Source: Streptomyces sp. NBC_00353 (GTDB lineage: Bacteria; Actinomycetota; Actinomycetes; Streptomycetales; Streptomycetaceae). Taken from it: 64,000 nt of DNA. The notes below the pieces were generated by a model. It had not been told where the DNA came from. It searched no databases and saw only the letters and a list, made by a program, of their open reading frames with translations. Location: assembly GCF_036108815.1 (NCBI RefSeq), contig NZ_CP107985.1:4960001-5024000 (forward strand), read 5' to 3'. Made by a program: the position numbers and the translations under genes. Shown one piece after another: positions 17,209 through 25,504 of this stretch; the first letter of the stretch is position 1; each line of letters begins with the position of its first letter.

Positions 17209-17541
17209 ATGAAGTTCGACATGGGGGCGCAGGTTCTGTCGAATCTGACGTCGAAGTCGCGTGGTTCGAGTGATGACTTGGGCACGTTGATCCGTCAACT
17301 GGTGCAGGCGGCGGCGCCGTTGGAGGGGAAGTTCAACGGTGCGGGGCGGGTGGCGTTCGATTCGTTCAAGAACCGGTCGGACGAGATCACGGCGGCGTTG
17401 AACGGTTCGTTGTCGGCGCTGCTGGGTGGTCAGTCGGGCATGGAGCAGGCGTTCGGCTCGGGTGACCAGGAGCAGGGTGACAACGCGCGTCAGCAGATGG
17501 GCGCCGCGAACTTCGACGCGGCCCGCTTCGGCGGACGCTGA
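17209..17541 (+). CDS. Esx/WXG100-like type VII secretion protein, copy 2 of EsxA-like gene
   Basis: A 110-residue twin of the gene at 12056, differing at residue 18 (Arg for Leu, one base change CTT to CGT). It has the same helical hairpin with F-N-G at the turn and the same AGGGGGAAGCGA leader. It begins the second effector cassette. The role should be the same as for copy 1. The two copies may supply both effectors interchangeably because their partner-binding surfaces are the same. Confidence 0.8.
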   Translation: MKFDMGAQVLSNLTSKSRGSSDDLGTLIRQLVQAAAPLEGKFNGAGRVAFDSFKNRSDEITAALNGSLSALLGGQSGMEQAFGSGDQEQGDNARQQMGAANFDAARFGGR

Positions 17542-17600
17542 CCGCCTCTCGGTTTCTTGGGTTCCACAGATTTCACGGATTTCACGGGGAGTGTTTGTTG

Positions 17601-17912
17601 ATGGCTGGTGGCAGTGATCGTCGTGCGTATGACACGGGTGCGTCGGCGGATGCGCAGGGCAACCTCCAGGTCGTGATCGCGCGTCTGGAGGAAGTCATCG
17701 CGGCGCGTGACGGCCAGGTGAAGGCTGCGATGGCGGACTTCACCGCGGACGGTGTGGCGGATGAGTACCACGGCAAGGAAATGCGGTGGAACCGGGCCTC
17801 GCAGGAGGTCAAGAGCATCATCCAGCTGCTGAAGACGACGCTGGAGAAGAACGACGGGACCGCGCAGCACACGATCACGCGCGCGAAGGCAGCCGTCGAC
17901 AACATCGGCTGA
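17601..17912 (+). CDS. Esx/WXG100-like type VII secretion protein, copy 2 of EsxB-like gene
   Basis: The encoded 103 residues and all 312 bases are identical to the gene at 12411. The spacer before it is 59 bases here and 22 bases in copy 1, with no similarity between them. Identity restricted to the reading frame is unusual for a simple duplication and points to gene conversion. Functionally it should be interchangeable with copy 1. Confidence 0.82.
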   Translation: MAGGSDRRAYDTGASADAQGNLQVVIARLEEVIAARDGQVKAAMADFTADGVADEYHGKEMRWNRASQEVKSIIQLLKTTLEKNDGTAQHTITRAKAAVDNIG

Positions 17913-18022
17913 GACTCCACCGCACCGGATATCCGGGGGTGCCGGCCCCGGGACCGTGGTGCGCGCGGAAACGTTTTGTTCGACTGTTCGTGGCGGGCTA
18001 GTTGGGGCACGGGGGTGTGCTG

Positions 18023-18415
18023 GTGACCGGGTGGGATCTGAAGCCGCAGGGTATTCAGGGTGTGCTGAAGACGACGGGTGAGACGGCGGGGAAGATCGAG
18101 TCGTACGCGAAGTCGTACGGCAAGCATCTGACGTCGGCGGCGACGAGTGCGGGCACGATCACCGCGGAGGACGGTGGTGAGGGCGGGGAGAAGGCCGGTG
18201 GCGGCCTGGTCGCTCTCGCCCTGTCGCAGTACGCCGAACACGCCACGACGGACCTGAAGTTCATCGCCGCCCGGGCCGGAAAATCCCTGACCGGTGCGGT
18301 GGACGCGACGACCGCCTACCTCAACGGTGACCTGGAAATGGCCGCCGAGTCGCAGCGCAAGGCGTTGGGCATCCCGGATCTGGACCTGACGAAACCCGGG
18401 GTGCAGACCAAGTGA
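18023..18415 (+). CDS. DUF6507-like ESX-associated protein, copy 2
   Basis: 130 residues, protein identical to the copy at 12809. It starts at GTG here, whereas copy 1 uses ATG, because the upstream spacer differs (CTGGTGACC against GGCATGACC). An in-frame TTG at 18002 would add seven residues but lacks support from copy 1. The stop overlaps the effector GTG by four bases, as in cassette 1. It is probably a helical adaptor or chaperone for the effector encoded next, by position only. Confidence 0.75.
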   Translation: MTGWDLKPQGIQGVLKTTGETAGKIESYAKSYGKHLTSAATSAGTITAEDGGEGGEKAGGGLVALALSQYAEHATTDLKFIAARAGKSLTGAVDATTAYLNGDLEMAAESQRKALGIPDLDLTKPGVQTK

Positions 18416-21297
18416 TCAAGCCGGAAGCGATACCGCAGTTCACCGGCAACCTCGGCCAGCTGGAGAAGGACTACGGCGGCCTCAAAACCGATGCCGGGCA
18501 CATCCGCAGCACCGGGTCCGACGTCCACACCCAGTTCCAGGGCCTGTCCGCCTACTACCAGGCACCCGAGGCGGAGAAACTCTTCGCGTCGACGAAACCG
18601 GTCCAGGACCGGGCCGACACCTTCGCCGACGACCTGGAAAAAGTCTCCACCGCCCTGTCCGACTACGCCACCGAAGTCCGTCCGCTGGCCGCGAAGCTCG
18701 AGCAGCTGAAAACGGACGCGACGAAGTTCGTCAACGCGAACAAGGACGACGACGAGTGGGAGTACGACGAGGACAAGGTCGACGAGCACAACCAGCTCCG
18801 CGACGACGTCACCGCGACCGTCGCCGCGTTCTGGGCAGCCGAACGCACCTGCCACAACAAGATCACCGCCCTGTTCGGCGGAACCCAGATGGTCGCCGGC
18901 GACGGATCCGACCGCAAAGACCAATACGGATTCAACGCCGACGACCTGAAAAACGCGAAACTCCCCTGGGGCGACCCGGTCGAGGAAAAGCACCACGTCT
19001 GGGAAGTCGGCCACTGGGTCAAATCGTTCGTCTGGGACGGACTGATCGTCGACGGGATCTGGGGCACCATCAAGGGCCTGGGCACCCTCGTCGGATTCGG
19101 CGGCTGGGACGCCATGGGCCAGGCATGGAAAGGCCTCGCCCAACTCGCCACCGGCCTCGCCATCACCGCGATCCCCGGCGCAGGCGCCCTGTTCTGGACC
19201 CTCCCCGACGACAAACTCCCCTCCTGGCTACGTGACTCACGCACCGCGATGAAAGAAACCGGCAAAGCACTCGTCGCCTGGGACGAATGGGGCAAGAACC
19301 CCGGACGCGCCGCCGGAGCCGTCACCTTCAACGTCCTGACCACCGTCTTCACCGGCGGAGCAGGCGCCGGAGTCTCCGGCGCCGGCAAAGCCGGCGCCGT
19401 CGCCAAGGTCCTCTCCGTCGCAGGCAAAGCCGGCAAGGTCATCGACCCCATGACCTACATCGCCAAAGGCGCAGGCGCCGGCCTCTCCAAAATCGGCGAC
19501 ATCACCAAAGGCCTCAAGGGCATCGGCAACATCGAGATCCCGAAGCTGCCCGATGATGCGATCGTGCTGCCCGAGGGTGCGCTCAAGCTGCCCGACGGGG
19601 CCATACACCTCCCCGAGGGAGCAGTCATCCCGGACGGGGCGGTCAAACTCCCCGACGGCAACTTCAAGCTCCCCGACGACGTCCCGGTCCTGCCCGAGGG
19701 CGCCACCAAGCTGCCCACGGCACCCGGCGCACCCGCCCGCTACTTCGACAACGAGTACAACCTCCTCGACGAGAACGGCAACGTTCTCCAGAAGGTCGAC
19801 GACGCCCGCGTCGAAGGCTCCCCCGACATCAACCCCGACACCGGCGCCGACACCAACACCCCGCACACCGAAACCCCCTCACCGGTCCGCGAACCGGCGC
19901 TGGTAGGCGCGGGCGCCCACACCGCCGAAACCACAGCCCACGTCGGCGCCAACGCAGGCGACCACATCATCCGCATCGGCGACAGCCTCGACAACAACCT
20001 CGGCGACATCGGCCGCACCGGCGACAACCTCCCGGGTGGCAACATCGGCGACAACCTCCCCGGCGGCAACGCGGGCAACCACCTGCCCGGCGGCGGAGTC
20101 GGCGACCACATGCCCACCGGCCACGCCGGCGACAACATGCCCAGCAACAACCTGGACAACGCCGCACCCGGCAGTCACGTCGGTGACCACGTGCCGGGGC
20201 CCCGCACCGAGACGCCGGGCACGGGTCCCGCCGTCGGCCACGACGTACCCGGCGGCTCAAACGCGGACAACGGGCTCCCCCACACCGGCGACCACGGCCC
20301 GATCGGCCCCGGCCGCCTGGACGACCTCGGACACACCGCGGACGACGCGAGCCATGGCGTGGACGACGCAGGGCACGTCGCCGACGACGGGGCCACGCCG
20401 GCGAACCACGCGGACGAGGGCACCGGAAACGGCGGCCACAACGGGGAGCGGGAGCTGACCCCCGCCGAGCGGAAGCAGATCCAGGACGAGCACATCCGGA
20501 AGGCCAACGACCCCGACAGGACGTGGTTCGAGAAGTACTACGACAGTCGGGGCCATCGATTGGACAAGTCCGCGAAGGAGAGCGGCGTCGAGCTGCCCAT
20601 CCTGGCCAAGGACAGCAACGGTAACTGGATATCCAAGTACGACATGCCGCACGGACCGTCCGAGGTCAAGGTCGACCGGACGCCGCTCGGGCGGAACTCC
20701 GCCGATCCCGTACATCTCGGGGACCTCGACAACGCGGCGAAGAACCGTCATCTGGGCATGGAGCTCAACGACGCGCAAAAGGCATTCGACAACGCCCCGT
20801 CCGACACGACGAAACACGCGCTCGAAGCCGCGCAGGACGCCTACCGCGACCAACTCGGTGACATTCCCAACAACAGCAAGCTGGGCGAGCGGCTCGGTGA
20901 GGACGCCGCCGCGTTGCACGTCGTGCCCAAGGAGTTCCCGACAGCCCAGGTGGTCGACCTCCCGAAGACGCCCAATGGCGCCAACATGTTCGACCAGGTG
21001 TACAAGCTCAGCGATGACGGTGACTACCTCATCGTCGAGGCAAAGGCCCCTTCCGGGGAGCTCGACTGGCGTCAGGGCGTCGGCGACACTGCCCAGGGCA
21101 TGAGGGTCAAACAGGGTACCAAGCTGTACATCCACACCATCCTGGCGGAGATGTGGAAGCGCGGCCCCGAGGACATCAAGATCGCGGACGACCTCTTCGA
21201 TGCACTGGAGGATGGAAAGCTCAAGTACGTACTGGTGAAGGCGAACGACAACGCGGGCTCCTACGCTGGTGCCGTGCTGGAACATTTCAAGATCTGA
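18412..21297 (+). CDS. Polymorphic toxin with putative PD-(D/E)xK-like nuclease C terminus
   Basis: A 961-residue ESX effector. Residues 1-380 match effector 1 almost exactly (helical export domain, then Gly-rich membrane-like pre-toxin region). Then come KLPDG/LPEGA repeats (about 381-430), a segment YFDNEYNLLDENGNVLQ, and an Asn/Gly/Asp-rich linker (GDNLPGGNIGDNLPGGN). The C-terminal domain starts near RELTPAERKQIQDEH. It carries Asp861 (MFDQVYKL), Glu876-Ala-Lys878 (LIVEAKAP) and a QGTKLYIHTILAEM segment. That D...ExK...QGT-Y arrangement recalls restriction-endonuclease-fold toxins that cut nucleic acid, an inference from motif only. Three Imm49-like genes follow. Confidence 0.8.
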   Translation: MIKPEAIPQFTGNLGQLEKDYGGLKTDAGHIRSTGSDVHTQFQGLSAYYQAPEAEKLFASTKPVQDRADTFADDLEKVSTALSDYATEVRPLAAKLEQLKTDATKFVNANKDDDEWEYDEDKVDEHNQLRDDVTATVAAFWAAERTCHNKITALFGGTQMVAGDGSDRKDQYGFNADDLKNAKLPWGDPVEEKHHVWEVGHWVKSFVWDGLIVDGIWGTIKGLGTLVGFGGWDAMGQAWKGLAQLATGLAITAIPGAGALFWTLPDDKLPSWLRDSRTAMKETGKALVAWDEWGKNPGRAAGAVTFNVLTTVFTGGAGAGVSGAGKAGAVAKVLSVAGKAGKVIDPMTYIAKGAGAGLSKIGDITKGLKGIGNIEIPKLPDDAIVLPEGALKLPDGAIHLPEGAVIPDGAVKLPDGNFKLPDDVPVLPEGATKLPTAPGAPARYFDNEYNLLDENGNVLQKVDDARVEGSPDINPDTGADTNTPHTETPSPVREPALVGAGAHTAETTAHVGANAGDHIIRIGDSLDNNLGDIGRTGDNLPGGNIGDNLPGGNAGNHLPGGGVGDHMPTGHAGDNMPSNNLDNAAPGSHVGDHVPGPRTETPGTGPAVGHDVPGGSNADNGLPHTGDHGPIGPGRLDDLGHTADDASHGVDDAGHVADDGATPANHADEGTGNGGHNGERELTPAERKQIQDEHIRKANDPDRTWFEKYYDSRGHRLDKSAKESGVELPILAKDSNGNWISKYDMPHGPSEVKVDRTPLGRNSADPVHLGDLDNAAKNRHLGMELNDAQKAFDNAPSDTTKHALEAAQDAYRDQLGDIPNNSKLGERLGEDAAALHVVPKEFPTAQVVDLPKTPNGANMFDQVYKLSDDGDYLIVEAKAPSGELDWRQGVGDTAQGMRVKQGTKLYIHTILAEMWKRGPEDIKIADDLFDALEDGKLKYVLVKANDNAGSYAGAVLEHFKI

Positions 21298-21312
21298 CAG
21301 AGGAGAGTTTCA

Positions 21313-22182
21313 GTGGTCACGAGCATTCCCCGCCACGATTTCCCGACGGAGGAAACCGCGGAGGCCATCGCGGCGCGGGCTCAGAGCACGAATCGGGTGA
21401 TCGCTCGGCTCGAAGGGTCCGAGATGGCCGGCTCGCGCGCCCTGAGCAGCACTCTGACCGTGGCTAAGTCGTGCTGTGCGACCGATCCTGAGGCGACGAA
21501 GTTCGAGACGTGGGAGGCCTGGGTCACGGCCATGCAGGTCGGCTCGGCCCTGTTCGCCGCGGGCACCGCGCTCGAGGGCCCGGTGCCGTCCCGGATCGGG
21601 GTCGACGGCGAGGTGAAGAACCTTCCGGCGACCGGGCCGAAGCCGTACCTGCATGCGGGGGCCTGGCTGACCTCCTTCTACCTGGCGGTGATCTGCCGCG
21701 AGAACCAGCGTCTGGAGCAGCTCGCGCAGGTGCCCGTCTCGTTCCTGCGTGCTTCGGGTGCGGTGTTCGACGAGTTCATCTACGACTGGGTGGAGGCTCT
21801 GCAGAGCTTCTGGGCCGGTCGCGCTGAGGACATGTGGAACAAGCTCGTCGCTGCGGCGAAAGGCACCGCCCCCGAGACGATCGGCAACACCGACACGGAA
21901 CTGGTGCTGAAGATCCTCTACCCTCCGATCAATCTCTTCGACCGCTACCAGCGTGTCGACACAGCACAGTTCAACGAGGCGCTGGTCGACGCCCTCACCT
22001 GGCACAAGCAGTACTGGACCGCAGACGAGGCACGCTCTCTCAGCAGCGACGGTCTGGTCGCTCTTGCCCCGCTCGCCCTGGCCTGCTTGGCCCGCGACGG
22101 GGGCATCCCAATCGAAGTCGAATCGGAGTACCTGCCCAAGGAGCTCCTGGAGTTCGGCTGGGCGGGCGAGGTCGATGCCTGA
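21313..22182 (+). CDS. Imm49-family immunity protein, paralog 1
   Basis: A 289-residue helical protein. The conserved core KFETWEAWVTAMQVGSALF, NLPATGPKPYLHAGAWLTSFY, RENQRLEQLAQVPVSFLR and ILYPPINLFDRYQR matches the Imm49 family as I know it from Streptomyces polymorphic-toxin loci. The GTG at 21313 follows AGAGGAGAG and lies 15 bases after the toxin stop, so it should be the cognate immunity gene for effector 2. No signal or membrane segment, which fits protection against a cytoplasmic nuclease. The C terminus (EVESEYLPKELLEFGWAGE) is shared with the two paralogs downstream. Confidence 0.85.
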   Translation: MVTSIPRHDFPTEETAEAIAARAQSTNRVIARLEGSEMAGSRALSSTLTVAKSCCATDPEATKFETWEAWVTAMQVGSALFAAGTALEGPVPSRIGVDGEVKNLPATGPKPYLHAGAWLTSFYLAVICRENQRLEQLAQVPVSFLRASGAVFDEFIYDWVEALQSFWAGRAEDMWNKLVAAAKGTAPETIGNTDTELVLKILYPPINLFDRYQRVDTAQFNEALVDALTWHKQYWTADEARSLSSDGLVALAPLALACLARDGGIPIEVESEYLPKELLEFGWAGEVDA

Positions 22183-22382
22183 GCCGTCGGCGTGAGGGCT
22201 GTGACCGTCACCCTTCCCTTGCATGGTGTGCCAGGGCCCACCTCAGCGGCTCGAGTCCGCCCGAAACCCGATGTCGACGCCGCGACCGTCACCGCAGTCC
22301 CGATCCGTGATGTCACTCCTCATTGTGGGCCAGTGCCCCTGTTGACCCCCTGCATTCTCCTGGTCGACGAATGAGAGAACCA

Positions 22383-23249
22383 GTGGTCACGCACATTCCC
22401 CGCCACGACTTCCGCACGGACAACGCGGCTGCAACCATGGCGCCGATCATCAAGGCCGCCGAAGAGGTGCTCGACGATCTTGAGACGTCCGAGTTCGACC
22501 GCTTCGATGCCTTGGGCTACACCCTGGCTGCAGCGGCGTGGCACTGCTTGACGGACCCGATGGCCACGGAGTTCCCGACATGGGAGGCGTGGGTCACGGC
22601 CATGCAGGTCGGCTCCGCCCTGTTCATCTCAGGTACGGCGGCCGAAGGGCCCGTGCCGTGCCATATCGGCAACAGGGGCGAGGTGAAGAACCTGCCCGCG
22701 ACCGGCCCACAGGATTACCTGCACGCGGGGGACTGGCTCACTTCCTTCTATCTGGCAACGATCTGCCGCGAAAACGAGCGTCTCAATCAGCTGGCGCAGG
22801 TGCCCATCTCGTTCCTTCGCGAGTCCGGCGCGGAGTTCGACGAGTACATCTACGCGTGGGTGGAAACCCTGCAGAACGCCTGGTTCGGGCGGCGGGAAAC
22901 CTGGGACACCCTGGTCACGGCGGTCAATGGAACCGCCCCCGAGAGGGCACAGGTCGCCGGCAAAGAGCTGATGCTGAAGATCCTTTATCCGCCACTGGAG
23001 CTCTTCCACCGCTACCAGCGACAGGACGCCGAGAAGTTCAACGCGGCGCTGGTCGACGCTCTCACCTGTCACAAGGAGTACTGGACCGCCAACGAGGCGC
23101 GTTCTCTGAGTGGCGAAGGCCTGGTCGCTCTCGCCCCACTGGCCATCGCCTGTATGGCCCATGACGCCGGTATTCCGATCGAGATCGAGTCCGAATACCT
23201 GCCCAAGGCTCTCCTCCAGGGCAACTGGGTCGGCGAGTACGACACCTGA
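22383..23249 (+). CDS. Imm49-family immunity protein, paralog 2
   Basis: A 288-residue paralog of the preceding gene, with the same core (FPTWEAWVTAMQVGSALF, NLPATGPQDYLHAGDWLTSFY, ILYPPLELFHRYQR). It starts at GTG 22383 (VVTHIPRHDFRTDN), aligned with paralog 1, after TGAGAGAAC. A 200-base spacer without a convincing gene separates it from paralog 1. Extra immunity copies behind one toxin usually protect against variant toxins of relatives, and this copy may have come with an effector that has since been lost. Confidence 0.83.
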   Translation: MVTHIPRHDFRTDNAAATMAPIIKAAEEVLDDLETSEFDRFDALGYTLAAAAWHCLTDPMATEFPTWEAWVTAMQVGSALFISGTAAEGPVPCHIGNRGEVKNLPATGPQDYLHAGDWLTSFYLATICRENERLNQLAQVPISFLRESGAEFDEYIYAWVETLQNAWFGRRETWDTLVTAVNGTAPERAQVAGKELMLKILYPPLELFHRYQRQDAEKFNAALVDALTCHKEYWTANEARSLSGEGLVALAPLAIACMAHDAGIPIEIESEYLPKALLQGNWVGEYDT

Positions 23250-23362
23250 ACGCAGACTCGCAGTTGATGACGTTGCCTTCCTCGGTGACAGCGGAGTGCG
23301 TCCCTGCCCTGCGGGAGCTCCGGACCAATCGAGCTTGCGGAATTCCCGTACCCCGTCGGTGT

Positions 23363-23397
23363 TATCCGCCGATCAATCTCTTCGACCACTATCAGCG
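23363..23397 (+). pseudogene. Imm49 scar (internal fragment)
   Basis: Thirty-five bases matching the Imm49 paralog 1 gene (31 of 35 against 21925-21959), encoding YPPINLFDHYQR. This is an internal Imm49 motif, out of place 23 bases upstream of the start of paralog 3. It is followed directly by unrelated sequence and the next ribosome site. I read it as a recombination scar of a deleted Imm49 copy. Confidence 0.65.
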
Positions 23398-23419
23398 ATA
23401 TCGCTGGACGGAGCACCCC

Positions 23420-24280
23420 GTGACCATCTCTGTTCCCCGGCATAGTGAGGCGGGGCCCAACTCCGCGCAGTGGGCCGAACTTCTCGGCGAGGGCCTGGCC
23501 GAATCCATCGATCGGCTCGAAGCATCGCCGACCATGATCGACTCCGCGTTCCGTACCGCCCTTCTCCATGTGGAGGCGCGTTGCACGGTCGATCCGCAGG
23601 CCGCGGAGCTGGAAACATGGGAAGCGGTGGTCGCCGCAATGCAGGTGGGGTCGGCGCTGTTCGCCGTGACGGGGGCGACCGAGGGGACCGTCGAGTGCCG
23701 CATCAATCGTGAGATGCGGACTCTCCCGGCCATCGGGCAGCGTTCGTTCGCCGACGCGGGAAACTGGCTGACGGCGTTCTGGCTGGCGATCGTGTGCCGT
23801 GACCAGAAGAGGATGACGCAGCTGTGTCAGATTCCGCTGGATCGTCTGCGTTCGCCCGAGGGAGAGTACGACGAGTACATCTACCACTGGGTGGATGCTC
23901 TGCAGGCGTACTGGCTACAGCGTCCTGGCCTGGTGGAGAAGCTGGTGGCTGCGATCGAAGGGTCCTATCCCGAAGCGGTCTCGGTCACTCCCCGGGATCT
24001 GCTCCAGGGAGTTCTGTACCCGCCGATCGGCCTGTTCCACCGCTTCGCACGGAAGGACGAGCAGGGTTTCAACCAGGCTCTGGTGGAGGCGCTTGAACTG
24101 CACAAGGCGTACTGGACGGCTGACGAGGACCGGGCCAAGGATCCCGATGGTCGTATCGCTCTGGGCCCTCTTGCCCTGGCCTGCCTCGCTCACGACGGCG
24201 AGATCCCTCTCGCAGTGGAGTCCGCCTACCTGCCCAAGCACCTCCTGCAACGCAGCTGGCTCGGCGAGTTCCCCACCTGA
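23420..24280 (+). CDS. Imm49-family immunity protein, paralog 3
   Basis: A 286-residue, more divergent Imm49 member (ELETWEAVVAAMQVGSALF, TLPAIGQRSFADAGNWLTAFW, VLYPPIGLFHRFARK, LAVESAYLPKHLLQRSWLGEF). The start is GTG 23420 (VTISVPRHSEAG) after GGACGGAG. The reading frame stays open upstream to about 23264, but that part is the Imm49 scar and not the real N terminus. Several Trp and acidic changes relative to paralogs 1 and 2 suggest a different toxin partner. Confidence 0.82.
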   Translation: MTISVPRHSEAGPNSAQWAELLGEGLAESIDRLEASPTMIDSAFRTALLHVEARCTVDPQAAELETWEAVVAAMQVGSALFAVTGATEGTVECRINREMRTLPAIGQRSFADAGNWLTAFWLAIVCRDQKRMTQLCQIPLDRLRSPEGEYDEYIYHWVDALQAYWLQRPGLVEKLVAAIEGSYPEAVSVTPRDLLQGVLYPPIGLFHRFARKDEQGFNQALVEALELHKAYWTADEDRAKDPDGRIALGPLALACLAHDGEIPLAVESAYLPKHLLQRSWLGEFPT

Positions 24281-24297
24281 GCTCCAGGGGAGAACAT

Positions 24298-24838
24298 GTG
24301 ATCACGCACATTGGCGTCCGGCCCGGTTACGGGGGGCGAAGGTCCGATGCCGTGGGGAAGATGATGTCATCTCGCATCCGTAAGGGCTGGACGCCGCAGG
24401 AATTCCCTGCCGACCGAGCCGCCGCCGAACGACTGCGTGAATGGCTGCAGGAATCGGACGGTAAAGGGCTCGACGCCGTGGGTCTCGGCTTCGACGACCC
24501 CGAGGTCGATATGGATCCGGGACAGCGCGTGCTGTACCGGGGGGGAACTCTTCACGGGCGAGGCCGAAGAACGCCTGGGGGGCGTTGTTGTCAGCCTGGA
24601 TTCCTACGTGGCCGGCGTGCAGGACGGTCCCAGCCGTGAGTGGTACAAGGACGGCACGCTCAGATCCGAGGGAACAGCCCGCATGGGGCTTCCTGTAGGG
24701 GTTTCCAAAGAGTGGCACCCGAACGGCACGCTCGCCGCTGAGCGCGTGTTCGCCGAAGACGGGTTGACCTTGCTGGCGGATCACCAGTGGGACGAAAAGG
24801 GTCGGCCCACGAAGAACTGGCGCAAGGGCGAGAGATAA
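24298..24838 (+). pseudogene. YwqK/MORN-repeat-type gene with a frameshift at a G-run
   Basis: Two overlapping frames make one protein when joined. The first part (24298 to about 24545) reads MITHIGVRPG through LDAVGLGFDDPEVDMDPGQRVLYRG. The second (about 24546-24838) reads GELFTGEAEERLGG, then the MORN-like WYKDGTLRSEGTARMGLPVG and EWHPNGTLAAERVF of the YwqK antitoxin-like family. The shift falls in a run of seven G at 24539-24545; six would restore one frame. The start is GTG 24298 or ATG 24361. The beginning GTGATCACGCACATT resembles the start of the Imm49 genes, perhaps a fusion scar. It could be a true null allele, a phase-variable tract or a sequencing error. Confidence 0.65.
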
Positions 24839-25504
24839 GCCCCTCCCTGACATAGGCGGAGTCACCGGACTGGTTCATCTCTCCGCTGGGCGGCACGGCC
24901 GCGACCACCCGCATTCCGATCCAGGGTCCGCTCGATGACCTGGAGTTGCCCCCGCGTCTGCGCGCGGTACGCCCCGAGTGGCTCATCGGATTCCTCGGTG
25001 TTCGGGCAGGCACACGCGCGCACCGAAGCCGGTGCGTGAGCCACTGAGCCGCCCGACTCAGTGGGTGCAGGCCCACTGCGCCGAGCAGTACCGGTCGTTC
25101 ATCGGCATGGTTGTGGACCGAGCACCCCCGGCGCCCCGCCGTTCCCCATCTCCTGCCCCACAACTCACCGGTGCACCGTCTGTATCGCCCTGATTCCTGT
25201 CCTTTGGCTCTGCTTCATGATTGTCCGGGGTCTGTCCCACTCCCGGCTCCGGGTTGTACTGCTGACTTGTCCATGCCTTATGTTGCGGAGGCAAAGCAAG
25301 GGGGATTTCCGTATGCCGCAACACACGCAGCCGACTGCAGCGCCGCGGACGACATCGGCCGGCGCCGACGCCCTGGCGCGCGTCGGGCGTGCCCGATGGG
25401 CAGTGGCCGGGCGAAGCAACGTTCATGCAGTGGACGCAGGACGCGGTACGCGCGACGGTTCACCGACGACCGAGGCAATGGACGACTGAGGCAGCGGACG
25501 ACGA
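24839..25504. other. Gap without a convincing intact gene between toxin cassettes and secretion core
   Basis: About 670 bases. An open frame without a start codon runs from 24856 to about 25044 and reads PDWFISPLGGTATTTRIPIQ and AVRPEWLIGFLGVRAG, which looks like the remains of a protein I cannot name. A 58-codon ORF at 25313 (MPQHTQPTAAPRTTSAG) and overlapping frames near 25389 have weak support. The end of the gap should hold the promoter of the secretion-core operon. Confidence 0.4.

Larger units (their letters stand above)
17181..19553 (+). repeat. ESX cassette copy 2: region nearly identical to 12028-14339 in its coding parts
   Basis: Partner of the repeat at 12028. Coding sequences match almost exactly, while the spacers (17542-17600 and 17913-18022) are longer and unrelated to those of copy 1. 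The spacer at 17559-17600 contains a short tandem TTTCACRGAT/TTTCACGG pair. Similarity stops within the effector at the codons after IPKLPD (position about 19552). Confidence 0.9.

Noticed and set aside
22192..22374. A 60-codon ORF between Imm49 paralogs 1 and 2
   Set aside because: No recognisable protein features or ribosome site, and it does not match other array members. It is probably a spacer.
25313..25489. A 58-codon ORF (MPQHTQPTAAP) before the ESX core
   Set aside because: No ribosome site beyond a weak GGGGATT, no family, and overlapping frames are equally open.
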